Shown here piece after piece: positions 19,701-30,600 of a stretch of 64,000 nucleotides of DNA. The DNA is taken from contig OZ038434.1 in assembly GCA_964036275.1 (NCBI GenBank), forward strand, positions 34,185,279 through 34,249,278, given 5' to 3'. A program made the position numbers and the translations under genes. The DNA is from Litoditis marina. Lineage: Eukaryota > Nematoda > Chromadorea > Rhabditida > Rhabditidae. Each line of letters begins with the position of its first letter. The first letter of the stretch is position 1. The notes beneath the pieces were generated by a model. The model worked only from the letters and a program-made list of their open reading frames with translations, was not told where the DNA came from and did not search any database.

Positions 19701-21933
19701 GTATGTTAACTATTAGTTAGTGGAGTTTTTTTGAAAAATACAGTGGTGTGAGGTTGACAGTAATGTTTTCGAATGCTCAAAAACGATTTTCGGGTGACGT
19801 TTTTCATTATTTCGTCAATTCGTTTCACTGTTTTTGCATCTCAATCGCCAACTTCAAACATCAGAAAAAATATAATTCTGTCGAAACCGATTCCAATGCC
19901 AAACTACCTAGGTTTTGAATGTGGCTCTCCTGATTGAAATCGCGCGCAGCGCGAAGCGCTGTGCGAGATTTGTCTTTGGTCCGGCTAATGCGCGCTTTCA
20001 TTTTTTTAGTTCACTCTCAAAAAGGTCCAATTGTGCAAATCAGAACTTTTTATGATTGACTGATTTTCTATGGCACATTTACAAGCTATGTTCGAAATTT
20101 GAACGAAATCGGTCAAGTTTGAGCAAAGTTATGACGTTTTCGCTTCATCAAGAGCGCCAACTTCCGTCGTGTGTGTGTGTGTCTGTGTAGGTGCGCACTC
20201 CTGGGAAATTTTTATGTGTGAACTGATTTGACTGAAAATTTGGGACACGATAGATATCCCACTCAAACCTTGGGGGCGCAAACTTTTTTTCGAAACATTT
20301 TTTTTCATCAAGTTATAGGTCTTTGAAAATGTCTCTGCGTCTCTTCATTTCGTGCACTCTCTCGCCCTCTCTGTCGGGGTAAATCAAATTGCGTTATAAC
20401 TCAGCTCAGTCCTAACCAATTCAAGTAAAATTTGAAGTATGATACCACCACATGAACTGACATCGATTTAGATGTAAGTCTTCTACTGATGACGTCATCG
20501 AGGATTCTGGAGCTCGGATGACGTCATTTTTGAAAAGTGCAAAGTTGACGTCACATTTATTTTCAAATGATGGTAATATCTTAGAAAGGGTCAATTAACG
20601 GTGAAACTCAATCTAAGAGTGACGTATTCTGGGATTCTGGAGACCAGATGACGTCATTATTTAAAAGTGCAAAGTTGACGTCACATATATTTTCAAATGC
20701 TGAAAATATCTTAGAAAGGGTCAATTAACGGTGAAAATCAATCTAAGAGTGACGTATTCTGGGATTCTGGAGACCAGATGACGTCATTTTTGAAAAGTGC
20801 AAAGTTGACGTCACATATATTTTCAACTGCTGAAAATATCTTAAAAATGGTATATTAACGATAAAACTTTATCTAAATATGACTTATTCTGGAATTCAGA
20901 AGGCCAGATGACGTCAACTTTTGAAAAAATTGACGTGAAATATGTTTTCGAATGCTGGAAGTTTCTTAAAAATGGTCAATTCACGATAAAACCTCATTCA
21001 AATATGACGTATTCTGGGATTCTGAAGGGCAGATAAATTAAGTTTTCAGAACTGCAATGTTGACGTCATATTTTTTTCAGAATGATGGTAATACTTGACA
21101 AGTGGTTGATTAAGGAAACAATTTTATCTGCACCGTACAGATCAAACCACATACCTACGGCATGTATACAAAAAGAGAAAAATTCATGAAAAAGTGGGGG
21201 CCCAACGAATGTAAGATTTGTCTTCTGCTGTGCGCCCCTTAGACAACTACTCTCAAATGGAACAGCTACTGCTATAAAAACCGAAAAATACTAATATACT
21301 CAAGTATAACTGTTCATTACAAACATACAAAAGTCGTAAAATATTTTCTCAAACCTGTAAACTAGAATCTACAAATCACAGATGTTAACTCAACGTACTC
21401 AATTATAGAGTTCCTGGTTTTGTGCACAATGGTTGGCATTTTTTGTCATTACTTCAATTCTAGGTGCTATAACGTTTGTCATATTATTCAACAGTTGTTC
21501 TCTCTTTCGCAGCTGTGACTTGTAGATTCTAGTTTACAGGTTTGAGAAAATATTTTACGACTTTTGTATGTTTGTAATGAACAGTTATACTTGAGTATAT
21601 TAGTATTTTTCGGTTTTTGTAGCAGTAGCTGTTCCATTTGAGAGTAGTTGTCTAAGGGGCGCACAGCAGAAGACAAATCTTACATTCGTTGGGCCCCCAC
21701 TTTTTCATGAATTAACAGTTAATATGACTATTTAGCCAAAAAGTGGTGACACGGAGAACCCGAAAACCGTCTCATCCCAGCCCTCGAGTGAGCCGAGTCC
21801 GAAAACGGACCAGCCCAAGACCGGTGACCTTTCAATTCGACCGGCTGATGACATGGACACCATAAATGCCTGCCAGAGTAATTGGAGCACGATGGGTGGC
21901 CTCACCAACGTCACGCAACTCACAAAGTTCTAG
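13714..21933 (+). CDS. Unrecognised type I membrane protein, paralog 1 (441 aa, 11 exons)
   Basis: Exons: 13714-13761, 14500-14652, 15604-15750, 16208-16294, 16818-16953, 17073-17118, 17855-17922, 18412-18493, 19032-19261, 19483-19613, 21736-21933. Phases agree at all ten junctions. The donor of exon 5 (GTTTTT) is the weakest. Residues 1-33 form a signal peptide (hydrophobic LLLVLVLSSMGVDA). The ectodomain (about 34-275) has nine Cys, including a CVCPSHGC cluster, and several N-glycosylation sequons. A Thr-rich stalk (about 277-320) is followed by one transmembrane helix near 333-357 (MIVLIVIVISLVIFIIVAFV), a Lys-rich KKLKK segment and a Pro/Ser-rich cytoplasmic tail. I do not recognise a family. 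The architecture suggests a glycosylated surface protein. It has a tandem paralog at 24,686-31,918, and intron 10 holds a 1.77-kb composite insertion. Confidence is high that this is a gene, and lower on exons 5-6. Confidence 0.82.
14671..14875 (+). mobile_element. tRNA-like SINE copy, intron 2 of paralog 1
   Basis: 'agtcgtcgccaacggaaagg' head, A-box-like TAGCGCAGTGGTTAGCG, B-box GGTTCGATTCC, and a tail with 'gatttggcactcactata'. It starts about 18 bp after the exon 2 donor. Confidence 0.85.
14879..15227. mobile_element. MITE with TIR ATTGGCGCCAAT
   Basis: Ends 'attggcgccaatcatc' and 'aaaattggcgctaatcg'. The interior has further inverted arms ('gcacactctctcgt' against 'acgagagagtgtgc'). In unit 2 this region has been tandemly duplicated. 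Confidence 0.75.
15403..15574. mobile_element. MITE with TIR GGCGGCGTAGC (copy 2, right end truncated)
   Basis: The left end 'ggcggcgtagcaatcc' is intact and the right end stops at 'ggattgcttacg', without the final CCGCC. The unit 2 copy at 27,071-27,248 keeps it. It lies just before exon 3. Confidence 0.8.
15911..16021. mobile_element. TTAA-type MITE, diverged copy
   Basis: 'gtggtccaatcgtaacgct' and the opposing 'ggctcacataatcgcccttc' arms. The same copy occurs in unit 2 at 27,623-27,732, so it predates the duplication. Confidence 0.7.
16331..16520 (+). mobile_element. tRNA-like SINE copy, intron 4 of paralog 1
   Basis: 'aggcgggagggtactgtata' head lacking the first ~15 bp, A-box-like TAGCGCAGTGGTTAGCG, B-box GGTTCGATTCC, and a 'gaatttggcaccctctatac' tail. 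Confidence 0.8.
17158..17458. repeat. GAACCGA-rich inverted element
   Basis: The left half is rich in CCGAACC and the right half in GGTTCGG. The outer ends are 'cattaacccggcaaatttc' and 'gaattcacccattaaccc'. A homologous copy is at 28,855-29,146 in unit 2. Lies between exons 6 and 7. Confidence 0.7.
17645..17815. mobile_element. MITE TTAAAGGAGACCGGA family, left end missing
   Basis: Keeps 'gcgcggcattgtcatgtgaa' and the right end 'ttccggtctcctttaa'. The left terminus is replaced by other sequence. The same state is seen in unit 2 (29,292-29,456). Confidence 0.75.
17936..18070 (+). mobile_element. Half MITE arm fused to a truncated SINE
   Basis: 'tctactgagactcctacagg' is only the left arm of the CATTCCTACTGAG family. 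It is followed by the 3' half of the tRNA-like SINE (TAGCGTACTGGTTAGCG to 'ggcgagagac'). The unit 2 counterpart at 29,584-29,812 retains about 95 bp more of the SINE head. Confidence 0.7.
18807..19016. mobile_element. MITE TTAAAGGAGACCGGA family, adjacent to exon 9 acceptor
   Basis: The right end 'ttccggtctcctttaa' stops only 16 bp before the start of exon 9 at 19,032, so part of the acceptor environment may be element-derived. The same arrangement holds in unit 2. Confidence 0.8.
20480..21090. repeat. ~130-bp tandem array with nine TGACGTCA palindromes
   Basis: The 'gggattctgg'-type landmark recurs at 20,501, 20,631, 20,761, 20,891 and 21,014. TGACGTCA occurs at 20,489, 20,519, 20,546, 20,649, 20,676, 20,779, 20,806, 20,909 and 21,061. 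This octamer is the standard CRE recognised by ATF/CREB-type bZIP factors. Confidence 0.85.
21181..21713. mobile_element. Foldback element with 201-bp arms
   Basis: The left arm 21,181-21,381 and right arm 21,513-21,713 are nearly perfect reverse complements, with outer ends 'aattcatgaaaaagtggggg'. They flank a 131-bp loop. Transcribed as part of intron 10 it could form a long hairpin. Confidence 0.9.
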
Positions 21934-22269
21934 GTGAAGAGGTAGGGATAGTCCTTTTTTTCCTATGTGCAGCCATTTTCATTAAAATTGTAGGTAAGAA
22001 CTATGGAGAACATGATATATGAATTCTTTTAGTTTTTCACAGTTTAAGTCAAAGTTATAGGCTGTAAGAAAGAGTATAGTTAGTACTAAAAAAAAAATGA
22101 AGTTCTAGGTTCTGAAGTGGGGTATCTTCTCTTGATATCAACTGTTATACCCCTGTTTCAGATATTCACACACAACTTATAATGTATCTAGTTTCTACCC
22201 TAATCTCAACAAACGGAACAATTTTCTTGTTGAGAATGTAGTTTTTCTAGTTTTCCATTAGCAGTAATA

Positions 22270-22682
22270 CATCGGGTTGTTAATTTCAAACTCGAATTTC
22301 GAAAAAACTCGAAATAACTCAAAATTTCTTCGAGTTTCGAGTTTGGCTTCGTTCCCAGTCATGAATGTAAGACGAATGAGCGTTTTTCAGCATTTTATTC
22401 GCAATTTCAAACACGAAATGCTTCCTTTTCCACGATTCTCGCGTATCCATGTGAAAAAAAATCAGAATTTCTCAGAAAATTCTTATCTTTTTGTCTCGAT
22501 AAAATCCCGAAACTGAGTGACCAAACTCGAAACTCGAAATTCGAGTTTTTCTCGTTTTTTTTTTTGGAAAACTCGAACTCGAAAAACTCGAAATTTCCGA
22601 AACTCGAAATACTCGGTTTTTCTTAAAACTGGAAAAACTCGAAACTCGAAAACTCGAAACTTTCAACTCGATCAACAATCCT
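22270..22682. mobile_element. AACTCGA-rich element (copy 1)
   Basis: Starts 'gggttgttaa' and ends 'caacaatcc', enclosing many AAACTCGAAA units. A shorter copy inserted in another transposon is at 62,728-62,924. Not present at the matching position of unit 2. Confidence 0.7.
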
Positions 22683-22689
22683 AGTACTA

Positions 22690-23269
22690 CACCACTAGTT
22701 TCTAAATAGTTAACGAAGACATACCCAAATTAAGTTATGGTGGAAAAATTTCATCGTAGAGAACATTTTTTTAGTTCCTTTTTGTGTTTTCGTCATTTCA
22801 TAGATTTATTTCAGGTTCAATACATCTCTACACGTCATCTGTTGAGAGGCAATGATCATATAACAGTAAATATATGTATCAACCTCAATGTAAATAAATA
22901 ATCAACATGCGAGGTTGTGTTGTATAAATAAACCTGTTGTGAATGTGTTGTTGTTGTTACTGGGAATGAAGTTCATGATGTTTGTAATGAAAATATATAA
23001 AATGTGCTTCATGAACTTGTGTACCATTCATACCGCTTGAAATCTTTTCGCAACTCAGAACCTTCTCTGAGCGTTGGGCCAATTTTTCGGTTCGAAACTT
23101 CGAGAAATTTAAGTTCATGCAAACCTTCTTTTAACATTTAAAATTTAGGTGATTCGTGCGAGTTTTACTTTTATGGACTATCTCGTACAACCGGGTCATG
23201 AAAAAAAGAGTTGAGTGCCTAAGTGATAAAATATCTACCGTATGCGGGTTTCGAACCGCTTTATAAATA
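22690..23269. other. 3' flank of unit 1 and spacer between units
   Basis: Contains AATAAA-type signals at 22,893-22,932 that could serve as polyadenylation signals of paralog 1. These are duplicated at 32,283-32,322. The spacer 22,967-23,269 is unique in the window and has no exon. Confidence 0.5.
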
Positions 23270-23410
23270 TTTGACACTTTCCAACGTCACACACTATGTT
23301 AACTTGGTACCTGGAAAACTAATTGTGTTCGTGTAGTCTAGAACAGTGAGGGGTGATCAAACTTGAATAAAACTTTTAAAAAGCGACACTCGTATTCTAG
23401 CGGGATGGGA

Positions 23411-23530
23411 GAGATTATGTGCACCAATCCCGACGCATCGGTCCTTTAAACTGCAATTGAAAAAAAAGCATTGTATGTAGTTTGAAGGACCGAAGCGTTG
23501 AGATTTGTCCACATAATCGTCCTACTTTAA
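23411..23530. mobile_element. TTAA-type MITE copy, unit 2
   Basis: Counterpart of 12,531-12,645, so it predates the duplication. Confidence 0.65.
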
Positions 23531-23621
23531 GAAGATGCAAGATCGGATATGAAGCAGAAATATCCATAAATCTAAGCTCTAAAGTTCGTATGTTGGTGAC
23601 TTTCCCTATACATTCCTTTCA

Positions 23622-23742
23622 GATCGCAAATCTGATTGAATCTCTCGATGGATGTCGAAATCTTTCGAACAAGGAGGTTTTGGAGTTGGAAAAGATAATC
23701 GGTTCAATGCCAACACAAGCCAGCTCTGGTGCGCGAACGTGA
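23622..23742 (+). pseudogene. Stranded last exon of the bZIP gene
   Basis: Encodes the same 39 C-terminal residues as 12,724-12,840 with two substitutions (S to D and E to K), preceded by a TTTCAG acceptor and ending at TGA. The upstream four exons were not included in the duplication, so no basic region is present. It is either dead or could be spliced onto other transcripts. Confidence 0.8.
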
Positions 23743-24685
23743 CACGTAAGAAACACGTGACGTGCGTGCAGTTTGTGAAAAACCTCTGGAATCTGGCTGA
23801 AGTTAGCAGAACTCGATGCATTCTGAGAACAGTTTCACGTGGATTGCACGTGACACAGCAAGATCTTTGCCTCTCTCCGCTCATTTGATCTCTATGTGTT
23901 CTACTGAAGTTTTAGCTGGAGAATATATGTTGTTGTCAATGTTAGTTGGACGAATTGAACTATGAAGCTCATCTACATACTATTGAAACACTACTTATAA
24001 ACGTGATCACTTACAAAGTTAAACATTGAAAACCTATGATAAAAATGTAGTCCGAAGGATTGCGGGTTAAAAAACTTAAACATTGAAAACCTATGATAAA
24101 AATGTAGTCCGAAGGATTGCGGGTTAAAAAACACAATTTACAATTTATTGGGAATGAATAAATACAATATTTCACCAATTATACTAGTCGAATTCTTCGA
24201 CCTTGACGATTCCTCGACTCGATGTGATAACTTCTCAGAAATATGACAGGCTTTCTTTCGTTTTATGAAAGTTTCAGAAGAATTATATCTCACGAATAGA
24301 AACTAACTTCGTCCAGACGACAGAATAGAAAAAGAAAATATAAAAAGTTCAAAAGAATTATACCTCACAAATTAAAAAGAAGAACTCCTTCTGACGATGT
24401 GGTCTTGAGAACGCAGCTTTCCCGTTCTGGATATTCTGTCAAATTTCCAGGAGAAAGAAACCCAAGAAAACCTGATTGATTCTCAGCCCTTTTCATGAAA
24501 TTTCCGGAAGTGCTGGAGTTTTCCGGACAGTTTTGCGTTGGAAACGATGAGACTTGGGAGGCGCTTCCTGTCAACTGTTCTTTCTAACGAAAAATAACTG
24601 GGTTTTTCCGTGATAAAAACGTGGAGTATAAAAACACCCTCGAAGCTCATTTTTCATTTATGCCTGCCCGCCTGCGCAAGAAATA

Positions 24686-27600
24686 ATGCGACTGCTCAAC
24701 TTTCATCTAAACTCTACCTCTCCTATTCTTGCTGTGAGTTTTGTTGATATAGGGTTCTTCTTCTCCTGTGAAAACGCTGGCAGCTTATAATACCGGAGAA
24801 TTTATGCAGGCTTAAAGAAGGACGATTATGTGGACCAATCCCGTTACATCGGTCCTTTAAACTGCAATTGAAAAATATATTGCGGTTTAAAGGACTGAAG
24901 CGTTGCGATTGGACCACATAATCGTCCTTCTTTAACACTTTAACTACTGGTGTCGAACTAGCCTGCATCTCCTTATGAATTTCAAACAGTACAGGCGACA
25001 TCTGGCTGACCCCGGTATTTTAAGTTGCAAAATTGGCGAGTCCGGTAATTTAAGTTGCAACGGTTTTTCAGATTCAGAGCAAACTTATACGGCTTTTGTT
25101 ACCCGATCCCGCTGTTTTTGCAGTTCGGTCTTCGTGTTTTTTCGGTGAAAGTTCTTAAATAATGGCTTTTTTATTGTATGATTTTTCCTGTATTCTCCGT
25201 TATCGCTTATTCTTAGACACTCAACATACATCGCTCGAATCTGATGACCGATTTTTATTAAAAACTAGACTTTTCTAGTAATTATATTCATATTTGGTAG
25301 TATATAACCAAATTTTTCTTCTTCTCCCAGGGTGACCAATTCATCGTTGTACTTTCATCCCGAAAAACGAAATATCTATCCGCATAGTGATCTAAAAACG
25401 TAATTCGTGGCTTACATCTTTACGCTGTATTTATTTCGCTCGAATATTTTTAAGATTTGTTTACGGAGGAAGATGAGAGCCGGGAAGGGAAATTAAAGAA
25501 ATCGGGAAAATTAAAATGGTCTCTCGGAAATTCTGTGTCGCAAAATGATTCTAATAACCTCAATTTCTTCATTCACTGCTCAAACCAAATTGATTTTTCA
25601 GTATGGTCCCCTTCTTCTGGTTCTGGTACTTTCTTCAATGGGTGTAGATGCTAACCGATGTGTCACTGAGGGAACTTATATGAGCACTAAACGGAACCGA
25701 TCTCCGAGGCAGAAGACAGACATTATCAACCAGCCGGAAAGCTTACCTTTAAAGGTATTATATACTTTTTGTAGTCGTCGCCAACGGAAAGGCGGAAGAG
25801 TACTGTGTATCTCACTTTCCGCTGTGTACGCACACATGTCTCCGATTTCATAGCTTACCGGTAGTGTGCTCTGATAGCGCAGTGGTTAGCGGCGCTCTGT
25901 TATGAATCTTTTGCTCGCAGGTTCGATTCCGGCGAGAGACAGAAGTTAATAGATTTGGCACTCACTATACTCCTAAGACACATTGGCGCCAATCATCAGC
26001 CACTACCAAGCTATAAAAGCAAGAGAGCACGCTGGTCAATGAGACTGCAGACAGTCTGAGACAGTCTGAGGCAAGAGAGCACGCTGGTCAATGAGACTGC
26101 AGACAGTCTGAGACAGTCTGCGTCTGTCTGACCTGCACACTCTCTCGTCGATACCGCTACAAAAGTAGCTTGCTGATTAGCAAGGAGTTGTCCGAGTTAC
26201 TCGACAATGCCCAGCCAATTGGCCAGGAAATTGGCAGGCACAGGCACCAGACAGGTGTTATCGGCTGAACGAGAGAGTGTGCAGGTCAGAGAGACGCAGA
26301 CTATCTTACCCTGTCTGCGCGTCATTGACCCGCATGCTCTCTCGTTTTTGTAGCTGGCCAATTGCAGAAAATGCTCTGATAGCGCAGTGGTTAGCGGCGC
26401 TCTGTTACGAATCTTTTGCTCGCAGGTTCGATTCCGGCGAGAGACAGAAGTTAATAGATTTGGCACTCACTATACTCCTAAGACACATTGGCGCCAATCA
26501 TCAGCCACTACCAAGCTATAAAAGCAAGAGAGCACGCTGGTCAATGAGACTGCAGACAGTCTGAGACAGTCTGAGGCAAGAGAGCACGCTGGTCAATGAG
26601 ACTGCAGACAGTCTGAGACAGTCTGCGTCTGTCTGACCTGCACACTCTCTCGTCGATACCGCTACAAAAGTAGCTTGCTGATTAGCAAGGAGTTGTCCGA
26701 GTTACTCGACAATGCCCAGCCAATTGGCCAGGAAATTGGCAGGCACAGGCACCAGACAGGTGTTATCGGCTGAACGAGAGAGTGTGCAGGTCAGAGAGAC
26801 GCAGACTATCTTACCCTGTCTGCGCGTCATTGACCCGCATGCTCTCTCGTTTTTGTAGCTGGCCAATTGCAGAAAATTGGCGCCAATCGTTCTGAGTACT
26901 TCCACTTGTTTTCATTATCATTGCTCTGAGGATATAATATTTTATGAAAAAGTACAAACTCACAAGTACGAAACTACATGTAAAAACAAAGAAATGAACA
27001 AAAACAACTGTGCAAAATTCATTTTTATTAAATTCTCATGCCAGACCCCCTCCAAAGGTAGGATACATCAGGCGGCGTAGCAATCCATCAAAAATCTCAT
27101 GAGAACCCCATGAGATTTTTTCATTAGCTTCTCATGAGATTTTGGCTTCTATGCTACAACATTGAGAGTTCACGTATAGCTCGTGAGGTATCTCATAAGA
27201 AACACATAAGAACTTCTCATGAGATTGGAGGGATTGCTTACGCCGCCAGCTTTCTGACACTCGTCATTGTTGGTGTTGTTTGTGGTTCCTGACACCCATA
27301 CGTGTTGGTTTCAGGCCTTCTTTAATATCCCGTTTTATGATGTTCAGGTATATATTTATTTTCAGGAGGTCGGCACCAAAATGTGTGGTTTTAAAATGAG
27401 CTATGGTTGTCATACAGACAAATTCAATATCAGCTTCGTTGCAGTTGACGTCAACGATACTGTAAGATTTGTCACACTGTCACGCCGATTCTCCGTAAAA
27501 CTAACTTTCTTAAAATCCTTACCGGTCTATGGTGCCAATTGTTTCATGTTAGAGTATATCCACATCATCCCGCCCTAGATTCTCACTGTACCCATTCAAC

Positions 27601-30600
27601 TATCCCATGATGAAAGCGGGAGATTTGTGGTCCAATCGTAACGCTTTAGTCCTTTGAACCGCAATACATTTTCCAATTTGAGTTCAAAGGGCCGTTGTCA
27701 CGGCATTGGCTCACATAATCGCCCTTCTTTGAGGAACGAACACTAAAGGGGGGTTCAGAATCGAATTCGCAACTCCATATCATATATTCCAGTTATCGTT
27801 TTTGGTTCAATTAAGAGGTAACAAATAGGGTAAGGTTACCCAAAAACCTGGTTCCTTATAATTTTTTTACTAATTTTTTTTGTGCTTCATTTTACTAATT
27901 TCATTATGTATCTCTTCAGACCACCTTTTCTTGTTCCTTTTGGGTGCCCCAAGCAATCTGTGTTTGTCCTTCTCACGGATGTAATTCGCTAACTGGTTCC
28001 CTGTTGGTGAGTTGAATGTTTCGAAGGGTCACATTTTGGGTACCGATAGGCGGGAGGGTACTGTATAACTCACTTTCCTGTGTACGCACACATGTGCTCG
28101 ATTCCGAAGCTCGGCGGTTATGTGCTTCATTAGCGCAGTGGTTAGCGCCATGCTACGAAACTTTTGCTCGCAGGTTCGATTCCGGCGAGAGATAGAAATT
28201 CATGCATTTGGCACCCTCTATACTGATCATCCAATCGCCTGAATCGGTTGGTGTGGTTGGAATCTGTCGTACTTTGCCGCTGCTATCGTTGATTGTGTAG
28301 TATGAATACAGGACATCCAGACAATCATTTGACTTTTTGAAGCTATCCTAGTTTTTCAAATAAAAAAATTCGTTCTGTTCTGTACACTACAAATCAAGAA
28401 AACGTAACACTTTTACTATTTTCCGAATTTGTAATTCTATTGAGGAATTGAAGTTCCTCCCCCCTCCAAAAACGGTAGGGCTGCAGCCTATAAGAGCAAA
28501 ACATATTATTCATAATAATTCAGGAAGCACTTTTAACACCGTGGAATAAAGAAAACACAATACAAGGCGAACCCGATTCTGCGAGGTTCGTGAGGGATTG
28601 CAATAGTTCGAACATTTCCCAACTGGACTTGGGCAGCTTGCCAATGAAATTTCAAGGCAGTTTTTAAACATGTTGAAATACTTCAGAACAATAGAAATTT
28701 ATGTGAAGGGTTCTTCCCCTTAGTTGTAATTCATATTAAGGATAACTTCTGTGAAATATATGTTTTCTCTAAATAACAGTCTTCCGAAATGTTTGGCATG
28801 CTGCCAACGAGTCCAGTTGGGCAATGTGAGCACTATACCGCACCTGGCGCGTCATTAACCCGGCAAATTTCTTTCCGAACCGATTCTTCCCGAACCAAAC
28901 CGAACCGATTCTTCCCTTCCCGAACCAGTTGGTTTGGTGAGGAACCGAACCGTTTGCGTACTCAAACCGACATGAAACCGAACCGAACCGACCGATTTCA
29001 GCATTAGTTACATGAATTAGTTCGGTTCCAACTTTTTTGGCCTAAGTTTGGTTCGGTTCTAGAACGAACCAACTCGTTTGGAAAGAATTTCGGTTTTGGT
29101 TCGGGAAGAGTCGGTTCGGGAAGGAATTCACCCATTAACCCACATGAAATCCCTTGAGCTTACCTCATGAACAAAATAACATCAAGTACGCATGAGATTG
29201 TATTGTTGACTTTTCTACAAACATCAAACCTTGCAGGTGAAATGTTCAAAAAATCATATGAACTTCTCATGAGGGTTTCTAAATTAAATTATAAACTTTT
29301 AATTGGACGCGTTGCGTGTCGCGCGGCATTGTCATGTGAACGTGACGTGGACTGATCAAACAAATATACGAGTTATTTGTGCTCTCTGATCTTAATACAG
29401 TTGAAAGCAGCCCGAAACAAAACCTCTGCTCAAGTTGAGTTCCGGTCTCCTTTAAGTACAATAAATGCTATTTTTATTCTTTGCTGATCGATCAATTTTC
29501 AGAAAACAGGAGGACAGAATATGGTCGGCGCATTGTTTCACGATGTCGGTGTTCGCATCTAATCATCAAGGTCAGTTCTTTTTATAGTCTTTTTCAGTCC
29601 TACTGAGACTCCTACAGGAGGAAAATAGTCGTCGCCAACGGAAAGGCTGATGGGTACTGTATATCTCAATGTCCGCTGTGTACACACACATGCCTTCGAT
29701 TCCAAAGCTTGTCGGTAATATACTCTAGTAGCGTACTGGTTAGCGCCTCGCTTTTGCTCGCAGGTTAAATTCCGGCGAGAGACAAACATTCATACGTTTG
29801 GCACCCCCTGTACTTTAATGTTATCGGAAAAGTCTACGGTTCTGACAAATGATTCTGTTACCTTATTGCAACATAAGTGTACCAAAATGTTTCCGACAGA
29901 GATTTCACATCAGGAAACAGTTATTGGAAAAGATCAATATGTACTGTGGTTTCAAATGGTTTCAACTATATGTTTTCGCGGAGCGCATTAGTTGATAAAT
30001 TAATTTTCGACATTTAACGGGAAAACTTATGTGAGATGAATTGGAATTAAAAAATATCTTTTGGAATTGGGTTAAAGTTAGAGACATATGTTCATTATAA
30101 ACTTGAGTTATTTCTTTTCAAACCTTGACTTGTCAGATTGAACAAACTTTGTTTCAGCTATTCCTGGCGATGTCAATTGGTTCAATCAACTTGCAATGGA
30201 CCAGTCCAAGTTGTTGGAATACAAACTGAACAACCCGAAGTATGTTATAGTACCAGCGTTTTTTCTATGTTGTAGAATATGCTCTAAGACAGCCTGTACG
30301 GTTTCTGTAGTTTGATCCCGCTTTTCGGTCAAAGTTTATGATATTTGGTGTGTAACAAGATCAAACTACAACCAATATTCGGTTCTGAGGTACTGTAGGA
30401 ATCTCGTCTGCGTCTAGATAACTTTGCTAGTTGTTACAGAATGAATTGGTTAAAACTACCGTTTGCTAGTTTCTCTTGAAGGAACCATCACATTATGGAC
30501 TATCTTCTTAAAAAAATATATGTTTTCCGGAATTATACCTTTCACTTCAAAGGAGACATGAATGCAACATGGTTTCTCGTAAAGCTGCTGTATCCCACTT

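Larger units (their letters stand above)
19942..21713. mobile_element. 1.77-kb composite insertion in intron 10 of paralog 1
   Basis: This sequence is absent from unit 2, where the intron reads straight from 'ctcctgatggaaatgg' to 'aacagttaatttgac'. It starts with a GC-rich hairpin ('cgcgcagcgcgaagcgctgtgcg'). It contains a ~130-bp tandem array (20,480-21,090) and ends with a foldback element (21,181-21,713). No transposase-like frame is visible, so it is a non-autonomous element or several nested ones. Confidence 0.75.
12150..22966 (+). repeat. Large tandem duplication, unit 1 (~10.8 kb)
   Basis: From about 12,150 to 22,966 the sequence is collinear with 23,270-32,356 and mostly near-identical in exons and introns. 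Unit 1 has extra sequence at about 12,265-12,490 and 19,942-21,713 plus an AACTCGA element at 22,270. It contains the last exon of the bZIP gene and a complete membrane-protein gene. Confidence 0.9.
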
